From Marinobacter alexandrii (GTDB lineage Bacteria > Bacteroidota > Bacteroidia > Cytophagales > Cyclobacteriaceae): a DNA stretch of 64,000 nucleotides. The DNA lies in assembly GCA_039984955.1 (NCBI GenBank), contig JBDWTN010000003.1, positions 28,550 to 92,549 of the forward strand, written 5' to 3'. The translations under genes and the position numbers were made by a program. Shown in pieces: positions 34,606 through 44,168 of the stretch (position 1 is its first letter; the number at the start of each line of letters is the position of its first letter). The notes beneath the pieces are model-generated. The model was not told the DNA's origin. It did no database searches and saw only the letters and a program-made list of their open reading frames with translations.

Positions 34606-37600
34606 ATGAAAAAAATCTACCTATGGCTGACGATTCAGCTATTTGGAATGAGCCTGTTTGCTCAATCAATTATTATATCAGGAGTAGTTTCCGATTCTAA
34701 TGGAGATATCCTGCCAGGAGTCACTATTCGTGAAAAAGGAACGTCTAATGGTACTATTACCAATGGTAATGGCGCTTTTGAATTAACAGTACCCAATGAT
34801 GCTATATTAGTCATATCCTCTATTGGTTTTACTACGCAGGAGGTAAAGTTAAATGGCCAAAACGTCATTGACGTTGTTCTTCAGGAAGGAATTAGTGAAT
34901 TGGATGAAGTCGTCGTAACCGCTCTTGGTATTAAGCGTCAAACGAGAGACTTAGGTTATAATGTTCAAAGAATTGAATCTAGTAAAATTGCTGGAGTCAA
35001 GTCAACCAACTTTATTGATAATCTTGCTGGAAAACTAGCTGGGGTTACAGTAAGTCAAGGAGCAACAGGCGTAGGTTCCACATCAAAAATCACTATTCGA
35101 GGTGAAGCATCTTTTACTAATAACAACCCTTTATTTGTAGTTGATGGAATCCCGATTAATAATAATTCAATTGTAAACTTCACCAATGATGCTGCCGCGG
35201 GATTCCAGGAAGTTGATTTTGGAAATGGTGCAATGGAGGTGAATTCAGATGATATTGCTTCCGTCTCTGTTTTAAAGGGTCCCGGTGCAGCGGCACTATA
35301 TGGAACCAGAGCTTCGAATGGGGTAATTATTATCACCACTAAAGATGGTTCTGACAAGCAAGGGATTGGCGTAAGCATCAATTCCACAACCATGGTTGAA
35401 CGAGCTTTCCAATTACCACAGTTTCAGAATGAATATGGTCAGGGTAATTCAGGTGAATTTGAGTTTGTAGATGGTTTAGGAGGTGGAACGAATGACAATA
35501 TTACATATAGCTGGGGTCCAAGATTAGATCAAGGAATCTTGATTCCGCAATTTGATAGTCCGGTAACCTTGCCTGATGGAAGTGTTGTTAGAGGCGGAGA
35601 TATAGCAGTGCATGGAGGCGTGCCAATCACTCCATCGGCATTTATCTCTCATCCAGATAATTTGAAAGATTTTTATCAAACTGGGATTACGACGATCAAT
35701 AATATTGCTATTTCGAATGGGTTTGATGATGGTAATTACCGATTGTCATTTACAGACTTACAAAGCGAATCAATTATCCCAGGAGTAGACCTTGATCGTA
35801 GAACACTTTCTGCAAGACTTTCATTTAGACCCACATTAAAAGTAAAAGTGACATCATCTATTAGCTATGTAAATTCTCAATCAAACAATAGACCTTCGGG
35901 TGGTTATGGTTCGGAAAACATCAACTACTCTTTAGTTGCATGGGGTCCTCGGTCTTTAGACATCTCTGCATTGAGAGACTACTGGCAACCAGGGCTGGAG
36001 GACACTCAACAGTATTCATTCAACTATACATTCTTTGATAATCCATATTTCATTCTTTTGGAGAACAGAAATTCATTTAATCGTGATCGATTGTTTGGTA
36101 ATGTTTCAGCTACTTATCTATTCAATGATTACCTAAGCTTGACCGTAAGATCTGGCATGGACTATAGCTCGGAGAAACGTCAGTTTAGAAGAGCATTTAG
36201 CACAAATAGATTTAGAAATGGTGCTTATGCCGTTCATGATGTGCTTTTTCGAGAAAACAATACAGATTTTCTTTTAAACTTCAGCGAGACGTTTGCTGAT
36301 ATGTCACTAGATATTTCGGTAGGGGGTAATCAAATGGATCAGGAGGCATCTACTGTGCAGTCACAAGCTCTGACCTTAGCTCAACCAGGTATTTTCAAAT
36401 TATCCAATGCTGCTTCACCGTTAGAAGTATTTGAATTCTTATCAAAAAAGAGAATTAACAGTCTTTATGGGGTGGCAAAGTTTGGATACCACGATTTTTT
36501 GTTTTTGGAAGCAACAGCTAGAAATGATTGGTCGAGTGCATTAGCATCCCCAAACTCCACAGAGAATGTTTCCTTTTTTTACCCATCCATATCCACCGGG
36601 TTTATAGCTAGCAATATGATTGAAATACCAGCAATTATCGATTTTGTAAAGTTAAGAGCAAGCTGGGCACAAGTAGGTAATGATACAAATCCATATCAAA
36701 CAGCTGGAGTCTTCAACGCAAGTACGCCTTATAGTGGCCAGCCTACTTTCAGTGAACAGTCCACTATCCCGAATGCAAACCTTCTGCCTGAGAAAACGAC
36801 CTCTATAGAATTGGGAGGAGAAGTGAGGTTATTTAAGAATAGACTACTCCTTGATGTGACATACTATAATGCATTGACCCAGAATCAGATTATATCCTTA
36901 CCGGTCTCAATCAGTTCAGGTTATACAGAACGTGTAGTTAATGGAGGAGAAGTAAGATCTAAGGGTCTTGAAATAATTGCTGGCATAGCCACACTAAGCA
37001 GGCAAAACCTAAGTTGGAATACTCAATTGAATTTCAGTAGAAATGTTACCACAGTTGAGTCACTACCAGATGAAGTAGACCGCTTAACACTTGGTTATTC
37101 AAGCATTTATGACAATGTAAATCAGACGGTCTTCTTCCAGGTAGAAGAAGGAGGTCGAATAGGTGATTTGTACGGAACTGGCTATCGTAAGACAGAGGAA
37201 GGTGAATTTATTGTCGGAGATAACGGATTATATAGCTCTGATAACAACTTGATTAAGTTGGGTAATTACAATCCTGATTTCATTTTAGGAATCAGCAATA
37301 ACATTCAATATAAAAATTGGAATGTAAATTTTCTTTTTGATTGGAGGCAAGGGGGAATACTGGTTTCAAGAACACTTGCATTAGCCGGAGTAGGTGGGCA
37401 GCTGGAGGAAACCTCAGATAGGCCAGAAGCAGGAATCGCACCTGGAGTTGTCAGGACAGGAGGCACTGATGAAAATCCAGTGTTTAGTCCAAATACTCAA
37501 CAAGTTAGTGCTGAAGCTTTTTACCGAAATTTTTATGATCGTAACCATGAAGAGAATAATACCTATGATGCTAGCTACCTAAAACTCAGAGAGCTATCTG

Positions 37601-37809
37601 TGACCTATTCGTTTAGCAATGGATTCTTTAATAAAAATAGAACACTTGATATCAGTCTTATAGGTAGGAACTTATTTGCAGTAAGTGAAATTCCGCATTT
37701 CGATCCAGAACAACTGGCTGTTCAGGGGCAGCAATTTGTGAGTGGTGTAGAAGACATGTCTTACGCAACTACTCGTAGTTATGGAATCAAATTTAACTTC
37801 AACTTCTAA
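34606..37809 (+). CDS. SusC/RagA-family TonB-linked outer-membrane transporter
   Basis: The protein has 1067 residues. The signal peptide (1-19) is followed by a CarboxypepD_reg-like domain (about 22-105, VSDSNGDILPGVTIREKGT), a plug domain, and the SusC signature YGTRASNGVIIITTK near 228-242. The 22-strand barrel runs to the terminal FNFNF. It forms the active-transport pore with the SusD lipoprotein that follows. The frame overlaps the extended SusD frame but not the preferred SusD start. Confidence 0.96.
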   Translation: MKKIYLWLTIQLFGMSLFAQSIIISGVVSDSNGDILPGVTIREKGTSNGTITNGNGAFELTVPNDAILVISSIGFTTQEVKLNGQNVIDVVLQEGISELDEVVVTALGIKRQTRDLGYNVQRIESSKIAGVKSTNFIDNLAGKLAGVTVSQGATGVGSTSKITIRGEASFTNNNPLFVVDGIPINNNSIVNFTNDAAAGFQEVDFGNGAMEVNSDDIASVSVLKGPGAAALYGTRASNGVIIITTKDGSDKQGIGVSINSTTMVERAFQLPQFQNEYGQGNSGEFEFVDGLGGGTNDNITYSWGPRLDQGILIPQFDSPVTLPDGSVVRGGDIAVHGGVPITPSAFISHPDNLKDFYQTGITTINNIAISNGFDDGNYRLSFTDLQSESIIPGVDLDRRTLSARLSFRPTLKVKVTSSISYVNSQSNNRPSGGYGSENINYSLVAWGPRSLDISALRDYWQPGLEDTQQYSFNYTFFDNPYFILLENRNSFNRDRLFGNVSATYLFNDYLSLTVRSGMDYSSEKRQFRRAFSTNRFRNGAYAVHDVLFRENNTDFLLNFSETFADMSLDISVGGNQMDQEASTVQSQALTLAQPGIFKLSNAASPLEVFEFLSKKRINSLYGVAKFGYHDFLFLEATARNDWSSALASPNSTENVSFFYPSISTGFIASNMIEIPAIIDFVKLRASWAQVGNDTNPYQTAGVFNASTPYSGQPTFSEQSTIPNANLLPEKTTSIELGGEVRLFKNRLLLDVTYYNALTQNQIISLPVSISSGYTERVVNGGEVRSKGLEIIAGIATLSRQNLSWNTQLNFSRNVTTVESLPDEVDRLTLGYSSIYDNVNQTVFFQVEEGGRIGDLYGTGYRKTEEGEFIVGDNGLYSSDNNLIKLGNYNPDFILGISNNIQYKNWNVNFLFDWRQGGILVSRTLALAGVGGQLEETSDRPEAGIAPGVVRTGGTDENPVFSPNTQQVSAEAFYRNFYDRNHEENNTYDASYLKLRELSVTYSFSNGFFNKNRTLDISLIGRNLFAVSEIPHFDPEQLAVQGQQFVSGVEDMSYATTRSYGIKFNFNF

Positions 37810-37840
37810 CAGCCAATGGCTGAAACATAAGAAATACAGT

Positions 37841-39328
37841 ATGATTATTAAAAATAATTTCAAACATTCATTCCCCCTCATAGAAGGGGTTAGGGGGAGG
37901 TTTCTAATACTATTTTTCGCAATAGCTGCAGTTTCTTGCACAAATGATTTTTCCGAAATCAATACGAATCCAAATGCACCTATAGAGGTGCAGCCAAGTC
38001 TGCTTTTGAGGCAAGTGGTCTATGATTATGGAGAGCAAATGTCGTACGAAGGATTTGTTGCTGGTAACTTACTTAGTCAACATTTCACAATGGTTGATTT
38101 CAACCTATTTGATAGACATGATTTGAATGCTCCTCAATTAGGAGGAAACCCATGGCCTATTCTTTATACAAACCTTAGGGATAATGAACTCATCTTGGAT
38201 CAAGTAAATCAGAATGTAGTTTACGAAGTTTACAGAGGGCCAGCTTTGATTATGAAAGCTTACATGACTGCAGCGCTGACAGATATTTTTGGAGATGTAC
38301 CTTATTTTGAAGCGCTAAATGGAAAAGAGGGAAACACAACTCCAACATATGATTCACAGGAGGCTATTTATTTAAACGAAGATGGGATTTTAGATAATCT
38401 AGAACAAGGCATTATAGCAATCCAGTCGTATTCGGGAGCTCAGTCTTTAGAGGGAGATATCTTATTTGATGGTGAACTAGACTCGTGGGTGGCCTTTGCC
38501 AATTCATTGCAAATCAAATATTTAATGCGTGTTTCTGGAAGAGAAAATGTAAGTGACAGACTTCAATCAATCTATGATGAAGGAAATTATATTCAGTCAA
38601 ATGACAAAAATGCAGTATTCGATTTTTCTGATACGCAACCAAATACTTTTAGAATGGCAGTTCTAAGATCAGGCGATTTTAACTTGTTCATTATGTCCGA
38701 GACCATGCAAGAAGTCATGGGTAATCTAAATGATCCAAGGGTGGAAGTACTTTACCGAGAGTCGAGTGCCAACCCAGGCCTTTATTTAGGATTACTTAAT
38801 GGGCCAGATGCTTCCAACACTTCAATTTCTGTTTCAGATTATTCGCTAACCGGAACAATTTTTAGAGAAAACACAGGAGCTTTGGATGCAAATTTCATTA
38901 CGTCATGGGAAACCCAGTTCTTGTTAGCCGAGGCTGCTGAAAGAAACTTCATTACTGCAGATGCTCAAACACTTTATGAACTAGGTATTGAGCAAGCTTT
39001 TGAATATTGGTCTGCAAGTCAACCTAGTGATTATTTAACGACGGGACCCGCCGCTTATGCTTCAGCAGGTATGAACCCAATAGAACAAATAATGACCCAA
39101 AAATGGATTGCAAACTCGATCAATGGATACGAAGGATGGATAGAATATCGAAGAACGGGATTTCCTCAGCTCAAAGATGTAGGAGCTAGCTTAAATAGTG
39201 ACTTAATACCTGTACGATTGCCTTACCCTTCAAGTGAAGAGGCTTTAAATGCAGAAAGCTTTGGAATTGCTTCAGATGCTACGAATGGAAATAGCATCAA
39301 TGCTACTGTATGGTGGGATAATGATTGA
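37841..39328 (+). CDS. SusD/RagB-family outer-membrane nutrient-binding lipoprotein
   Basis: The protein has 495 residues from ATG 37841; the open frame runs back to 37781 inside susC. The signal peptide n-region contains an inserted repeat (encoded FPLIEGVRGRF), then a hydrophobic core FLILFFAIAAVSC, where the Cys is the lipid anchor. SusD-like_2 features follow: FSEINTNPNAP, PSLLLRQVVYDYGEQMSYEG, and a C-terminal region with QKWIANSINGYEGWIEYRRTG. Helical TPR-like scaffold with SusC. The substrate is unknown. Confidence 0.93.
   Translation: MIIKNNFKHSFPLIEGVRGRFLILFFAIAAVSCTNDFSEINTNPNAPIEVQPSLLLRQVVYDYGEQMSYEGFVAGNLLSQHFTMVDFNLFDRHDLNAPQLGGNPWPILYTNLRDNELILDQVNQNVVYEVYRGPALIMKAYMTAALTDIFGDVPYFEALNGKEGNTTPTYDSQEAIYLNEDGILDNLEQGIIAIQSYSGAQSLEGDILFDGELDSWVAFANSLQIKYLMRVSGRENVSDRLQSIYDEGNYIQSNDKNAVFDFSDTQPNTFRMAVLRSGDFNLFIMSETMQEVMGNLNDPRVEVLYRESSANPGLYLGLLNGPDASNTSISVSDYSLTGTIFRENTGALDANFITSWETQFLLAEAAERNFITADAQTLYELGIEQAFEYWSASQPSDYLTTGPAAYASAGMNPIEQIMTQKWIANSINGYEGWIEYRRTGFPQLKDVGASLNSDLIPVRLPYPSSEEALNAESFGIASDATNGNSINATVWWDND
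37870..37903 (+). repeat. C5/G5-ended dispersed repeat, copy 1, inside the SusD signal-peptide region
   Basis: ATTCCCCCT... to ...AGGGGGAGGTTT, a stem-loop type sequence with CCCC/GGGG arms. A related copy follows the SusD gene at 39351-39398. It sits in frame in the SusD n-region. Confidence 0.75.
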
Positions 39329-39350
39329 AAAAAAAATCTCTGCAGATGTT

Positions 39351-39398
39351 ATTCCCCCTTTGAAGCGGTTCGACGTATCGAGGGCAAGGGGGATGTTT
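39351..39398 (+). repeat. C5/G5-ended dispersed repeat, copy 2, between SusD and symporter
   Basis: ATTCCCCCTTTGAAG... to ...AAGGGGGATGTTT, with an extra inner segment containing TTCGACGTATCGAGG, relative to copy 1. The CCCCC and GGGGG arms can pair. Such repeats are familiar from Bacteroidota intergenic DNA (from memory). Confidence 0.75.
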
Positions 39399-39424
39399 GC
39401 AATCCAGTTTGTAAAGTAGAATTC

Positions 39425-40768
39425 ATGCAAAATTTCTCTTCTAACATTCTCTTTTGGCAATGGGTATTAATAATTGGATCAAGCTTGATTCTTTTATTTA
39501 TTTCTCCTGTTGCTAGAACAGTTAGTGATTTTTTTAAAGCAACGACCAGATCCAATAAGCCTCCAGGCCTTTGGCTTTTGACAAGCAGCCTAGTGATTTC
39601 CTGGATCTTTGCAAAGTCTATAACCAATGCAGCTAACCTTGGTTTGAAATATGGCATAGTAGGAGGAGTAGCTTATGCTACCTATTACTTGTCTTTTCTT
39701 TTTGCAGGAATCATTATCTATCAGCTAAGAGTCAAAGGGGGATACACAAGTATTCATCATTTCTTAAAAGAAAAATTCGGAAAAACGGCCCTTATCATTT
39801 TCTCTATATTGATAGCTTTCAGGCTATTCAATGAAGTATGGTCAAACACCATGGTAATCGGCTCTTATTTTGGATCTATTGGCTCAAATCAATACTATTT
39901 AGCTATTCTGTCCTTTACAGTCTTAACGCTTCTATACTCGTTAAAAGGAGGGTTAAAGAGTTCGCTGTTTACAGATGCCATTCAAGTTATACTCTTTGGG
40001 GGGTTACTCATATTGCTACTTGGTGTGATCGTGCCAAAATCAGACGGACCGATTTCCATGTTGACATCAGGGAGCTGGACGATGGAAGGAGGAGTGGACT
40101 TGTTGTTAGTAGCTCTTGTTCAAATATTTAGCTACCCGTTTCATGATCCTGTCATGACAGACAGGGGATTCATTACAAACCCCAATACAATGCGAAAAGC
40201 TTTTTTCCTGGCAGTTCCCATTGGTTTTCTAGCGATTATCCTTTTTAGCTTGATTGGCGTTTATGCCTCTCAGTTAGGTTTAGCTGGTCAGGCAGCCGTT
40301 GAGGTAGGAAAAACCCTAGGCATAGTTAGCATGCTTGCCATCAATTTCATTATGATCACTTCGGCTTCATCAACATTAGATTCAGCATTTGCTTCATTTT
40401 CAAAGTTAGGTGTGATGGATTTATCTATTGGAAGTCAGTCAGTTAGTAATGGTCGATTGATCATGATTGTTATCGCTATTATGGGAACTATTCCGGTTTT
40501 CTTTGACCCGGAAATTCTTTCTGCCACGACTATTTCTGGTACTATGGTCGTTGGATTAGCTCCAATTTTTTTACTCTGGAAAATGCGTGTTCGAAAAATT
40601 GCTTTTTCTTTTTCAGTTTTGATAGGAGTTGTTTTCGGAGTTTGGTATGCTATTGGCGCTTATCCCGACGAGTTGATTTTCTTTTCAGGAGACTATGGTG
40701 CATTATTGTCAGTAAATCTTTTAGGAACGATTACATGCTTTTTAATTTACTTAAGTTGTAAAAAGTAG
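39425..40768 (+). CDS. Sodium:solute symporter family protein
   Basis: The permease has 447 residues and about 13 membrane helices of the LeuT/SSS fold. The characteristic early region SLVISWIFAKSITNAANLGLKYG is followed by the AYATYYLSFLFAG helix, and ITSASSTLDSAFASFSKLG near 320 carries the sodium-site Ser/Thr pattern. The substrate cannot be told. Position after SusCD and one base from a phosphoesterase gene suggests it carries the SusCD product across the inner membrane. Confidence 0.9.
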   Translation: MQNFSSNILFWQWVLIIGSSLILLFISPVARTVSDFFKATTRSNKPPGLWLLTSSLVISWIFAKSITNAANLGLKYGIVGGVAYATYYLSFLFAGIIIYQLRVKGGYTSIHHFLKEKFGKTALIIFSILIAFRLFNEVWSNTMVIGSYFGSIGSNQYYLAILSFTVLTLLYSLKGGLKSSLFTDAIQVILFGGLLILLLGVIVPKSDGPISMLTSGSWTMEGGVDLLLVALVQIFSYPFHDPVMTDRGFITNPNTMRKAFFLAVPIGFLAIILFSLIGVYASQLGLAGQAAVEVGKTLGIVSMLAINFIMITSASSTLDSAFASFSKLGVMDLSIGSQSVSNGRLIMIVIAIMGTIPVFFDPEILSATTISGTMVVGLAPIFLLWKMRVRKIAFSFSVLIGVVFGVWYAIGAYPDELIFFSGDYGALLSVNLLGTITCFLIYLSCKK

Positions 40769-40769
40769 G

Positions 40770-41588
40770 ATGGAGGATATTAAAGATATAGGAGAGTTAA
40801 AGGGAAAAATACTCGTCTTTGGAGGGGTATACAGTAATCTTCAAGCGTTAAATGAATTGAAGAAGATTGCTTATCGGGAGAATATTGAGCCATCAAACAT
40901 CATCTGTACTGGAGATATTGTAGGGTATTGTGCCCAGCCGGATGAATGCCTACGTAATATTAAAGACTGGAGTGTTCATTCCATTCTTGGAAATGTAGAA
41001 GAAAACATCCGAAATGGAGATGAAGATTGCGGCTGCAATTTTGATGAAGGAACGCGTTGCGACATGTTCTCAAGGCAATGGTATCCCTTTGCATACAATG
41101 CAATTTCTCAAGAAATGAAAGATTGGCTAGGTGAAATACCTCAACATCTTCGATTTGTTTATGCTGGAAAGAAAGCTTTAGTAATACATGGCGGACTAAA
41201 AGATATATCACAGTTCATTTTTCACTCAACTGATTGGAAAATAAAAAAGGACATAATCGATGAAGCAGGAGTTGACTTAATTATTGGGGGACACAGCGGA
41301 TTGCCTTTTAGCTGCTCAGAAAATGGAAGGTATTGGCTAAATGCTGGAGTGATTGGGATGCCTGCCAATGATGGAACCCCCAGAGTATGGTATATGATTC
41401 TAAATGATGAAAATGAATTCACTTTTCGTCATCATTCTTTTGAATACCCACATCAGGAAACTGCTCGATTGATGAGAGAGCAGAAACTGCCTGCATCGTA
41501 TGCTGAAACATTATCCAGCGGAATTTGGGATAACTGTGAAATTCTTCCAGATGAAGAGACGAACAAGCAAGGAATACCAATTAATTGA
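40770..41588 (+). CDS. Metallophosphoesterase (calcineurin-like)
   Basis: The protein has 272 residues. The dinuclear-metal motifs are GGVYSNLQAL (the first site lacks the usual D-x-H), CTGDIVGYC (GDxxxx), SILGNVEENI (GN), VIHGGLKD (GGH-like) and IIGGHSGLPF (GHT-like). Instead of D-x-H the first motif is G-x-Y, so activity needs testing. An unusual Cys-rich insert, CGCNFDEGTRC, lies near residue 90. It begins two bases after the symporter stop and so is in the same operon. It may dephosphorylate the imported substrate. Confidence 0.82.
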   Translation: MEDIKDIGELKGKILVFGGVYSNLQALNELKKIAYRENIEPSNIICTGDIVGYCAQPDECLRNIKDWSVHSILGNVEENIRNGDEDCGCNFDEGTRCDMFSRQWYPFAYNAISQEMKDWLGEIPQHLRFVYAGKKALVIHGGLKDISQFIFHSTDWKIKKDIIDEAGVDLIIGGHSGLPFSCSENGRYWLNAGVIGMPANDGTPRVWYMILNDENEFTFRHHSFEYPHQETARLMREQKLPASYAETLSSGIWDNCEILPDEETNKQGIPIN

Positions 41589-41750
41589 TCACCACATCTT
41601 TTAAGTATTGTGAAAAGGCTAAGAAGTATTCTGATGAATAGTTGTTACTAACGAAAAGAGTGTTTCTGTTTTCTGAATAGATTAGATCAGTTGTGTATTA
41701 TAAATTTTAGATCTACCTTCTCATATGTTTAATCTATAATTTAATAAGCT

Positions 41751-42119
41751 ATGAGAAAATTATCTTTTCTACTATTAATTGCAGCAGCGAGTATGCTGTT
41801 AAGTTCTAGCAAATCAGTTAGCAAATTAGAGGGATCCATTTTTGCTGATTGCAACTATTACACGTATGACCTAGGATTCAATCATGCCAAAAATGTAAGA
41901 AGACAGTGTGACCTATCGCCAACCATACTGCAGAATACATACACGTTGAATATGTCCAATCCCTGTTTTCAGTTTAGAGTTGGTTTTCAAGAAGGTTGGT
42001 TTGCCTATCAAAGTTATTGCAGCACAGGGGGCGGTGGTAATAATGGAGGCGGCACAGGAGGAGGCGGTAATGGTGACGGACCTGGTCCGATAGGCCCTGG
42101 AGGTCCTCCACAACAATAG
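41751..42119 (+). CDS. Secreted peptide with Gly-rich tail, unknown
   Basis: The protein has 122 residues. Signal peptide MRKLSFLLLIAAASMLLSSS is followed by a Cys-containing region (five Cys, including DCNYY, RQCDLS, NPCFQF and SYCS) of about 70 residues. The tail has runs of Gly with Pro (GGGGNNGGGTGGGG then GPGPIGPGGPP). It is monocistronic, with a terminator right after. Looks like a surface-exposed adhesin-type or wall-linked small protein; no family recognised. Confidence 0.7.
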   Translation: MRKLSFLLLIAAASMLLSSSKSVSKLEGSIFADCNYYTYDLGFNHAKNVRRQCDLSPTILQNTYTLNMSNPCFQFRVGFQEGWFAYQSYCSTGGGGNNGGGTGGGGNGDGPGPIGPGGPPQQ

Positions 42120-42136
42120 TTTTCTAATAAACTCTT

Positions 42137-42165
42137 AAAACCGACACTTAATTGTCGGTTTTTTT
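42137..42165 (+). terminator. Rho-independent terminator after the Gly-rich peptide gene
   Basis: AAAACCGACA and TGTCGGTTTT pair around the loop CTTAAT, with a T-rich tail of nine T. Textbook form. Confidence 0.88.
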
Positions 42166-42296
42166 ACTTCTATACTTTAGCGTTCCAGTATTCTAAAAAC
42201 TAATCTCGAATCACAACTATAACTTATTTTAGATAGACTAATTTTACAGACACTATGTATAAACCGAGGCTGTGAACCCGGCAGAAGTACGAAACA

Positions 42297-43412
42297 ATGA
42301 GTAAAAAAGGACGAATTTTAGTCGCCATGAGTGGCGGCATAGATAGCTCACTCGCTGCAGTGATGCTACACGAAGAAGGATACGAAGTGATTGGAATGAC
42401 CATGAAAACATGGGACTATCAAACTTCAGGTGGAAGTAGCAAAGAGACAGGCTGTTGTAGCCTCGATTCCATCAATGACGCACGAAATATTGCGGTAAGC
42501 CTTGGATTCCCACATTACATCATCGACATCCGAAATGAATTTGGTGATGCCGTAATTGATTATTTCACCGATGAATATATGGCCGGGAGAACCCCCAATC
42601 CATGTGTAATGTGCAATACGCATATCAAATGGGATTCATTACTCAGAAGGGCGGATAAGCTTGATTGTGAATTCATAGCAACTGGCCATTATGCGAATAT
42701 CAGAGAAGAGAACGATCGATTTGTTGTTTCCAGAGGAGCAGATGGTTATAAAGACCAATCCTATGCGCTTTGGGGTATATCGCAAGAAAGTTTGAGTAGA
42801 ACCAAGTACCCATTGGGTCACCTGAAAAAATCAGAAATCTACGATATGGCCAGAGAACGTCAATTCTATGAATTGGTCACAAAGTCTGAATCCTATGAAA
42901 TATGCTTTGTTCCCGATAATGATTACCGCGGCTTCTTAAAAAGGAGAGTAGAAGGTATTGAGGAGCAAGTAGCTGGCGGTGAATTCGTATTGGAATCAGG
43001 CGAAGTAGTTGGAACTCATGAAGGCTATCCATTCTATACCGTCGGTCAACGCAAAGGATTAGGAATTGCTCTAGGTTATCCCGTATATGTTACTGAAATA
43101 CAGAAAGATAATAATAGAGTTATTTTAGGAACTTTTGATGAGTTAAGCAGAGACGGTATGTATGTGAAGCAACTTAATATGCAGAAATATGCAAGCATTG
43201 AAGGAGGAAGAAAGGACACAGTAACCAAGGTTCGTTATAATGATGATGGCAATCCTGCCATTATTGAACAAGTTGGTGATACCATGAAAGTGTATTTCGG
43301 AAATGGTGTAAGCGCAATAGCTCCTGGTCAAGCTGCTGTTTTTTATGAAGAAGATGACGTGATAGGTGGAGGATGGATAACTTCAAGTTTTCATCAAAAC
43401 AGAGAAAATTAA
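42297..43412 (+). CDS. mnmA: tRNA 2-thiouridine(34) synthase
   Basis: Thiolates U34 of tRNA-Lys, -Glu and -Gln. The protein has 371 residues. The PP-loop is AMSGGIDSS near 10-18, the first catalytic Cys is in RTPNPCVMCNTHIKW near 104-109 and the second in ESYEICFVPDN near 200. The beta-barrel C-terminus follows. A SmtA-like or IscS partner is not adjacent. Firm. Confidence 0.95.
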   Translation: MSKKGRILVAMSGGIDSSLAAVMLHEEGYEVIGMTMKTWDYQTSGGSSKETGCCSLDSINDARNIAVSLGFPHYIIDIRNEFGDAVIDYFTDEYMAGRTPNPCVMCNTHIKWDSLLRRADKLDCEFIATGHYANIREENDRFVVSRGADGYKDQSYALWGISQESLSRTKYPLGHLKKSEIYDMARERQFYELVTKSESYEICFVPDNDYRGFLKRRVEGIEEQVAGGEFVLESGEVVGTHEGYPFYTVGQRKGLGIALGYPVYVTEIQKDNNRVILGTFDELSRDGMYVKQLNMQKYASIEGGRKDTVTKVRYNDDGNPAIIEQVGDTMKVYFGNGVSAIAPGQAAVFYEEDDVIGGGWITSSFHQNREN

Positions 43413-43424
43413 TTCAATATTAAG

Positions 43425-44168
43425 TTGAGAAAAATCAAAGCATCTTCCTCGTCCACTTCCAACAGGGGATATCTCTTTAAGGGGATAGCAGGGATGTTAA
43501 TATTGTTATTGGCGTTATTAAATACTTCATGCAATGAAACCAAAGAGATAGGTCCTGAAACCTTAGGATATGATTTCTATCCAATCAATTTAGGCGAATA
43601 TAGAGTTTATGATGTTGAGGAAATTAACTACCTAATTGTTGGTTTCGATACTTCAGTATATCAACTTCGAGAGACTATTTTTGATTCCATTGCATCAAAT
43701 GATCAAACTACTTATTTATTAAGAAGAGATGTTCGACTAAACGAGACGGATGAATGGAGAAGTGACTCAGTATGGTCCGTAACGCAAACTTCAAACTTTC
43801 TTTCAATCACAGAAAATAATATTCCCTTTATTAAGTTAACCTTTCCAGTCAGTGAAGGAAGAGAATGGAATGGCAACAGTCTTAATACTAGGAGTTCTGT
43901 GACTTATTATTACCAACCCGTTAATAACTTGGTAATTGATTCACTTTCTAATGATGATCACATTCGAGTCATTATTGAAGACATTGAGGAAAATGTAACA
44001 GGAGTTGACCTAAGAAGTGAGATTTATGTGCAAGGAATAGGGCTGGTCGAGAAAGATTATGTGACTCAAAAAAAATGTACAGAAAGTGCTTGCGGCACTG
44101 ACTTGGGCGAAATAATAGCTGGACGTTCGTTAAAGCAAGTATTAATTGAAATAGGAAAAGATGAATAA
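43425..44168 (+). CDS. Lipoprotein of unknown function
   Basis: The protein has 247 residues from TTG 43425. After a long n-region, a hydrophobic core ends in LLNTSCNETKE, giving lipobox Cys near residue 36. The mature part is beta-rich, with many acidic and hydrophobic repeats and two closely spaced Cys pairs (KKCTES and ACGTD) at the end. Not recognised. It follows mnmA by 12 bases and overlaps the S8 peptidase start by eight bases, so the three are probably co-transcribed. Confidence 0.72.
   Translation: MRKIKASSSSTSNRGYLFKGIAGMLILLLALLNTSCNETKEIGPETLGYDFYPINLGEYRVYDVEEINYLIVGFDTSVYQLRETIFDSIASNDQTTYLLRRDVRLNETDEWRSDSVWSVTQTSNFLSITENNIPFIKLTFPVSEGREWNGNSLNTRSSVTYYYQPVNNLVIDSLSNDDHIRVIIEDIEENVTGVDLRSEIYVQGIGLVEKDYVTQKKCTESACGTDLGEIIAGRSLKQVLIEIGKDE

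Noticed and set aside
35055..35393. 112-codon antisense frame in susC
   Set aside because: It is fully inside a firm gene on the other strand and has no signal or family.
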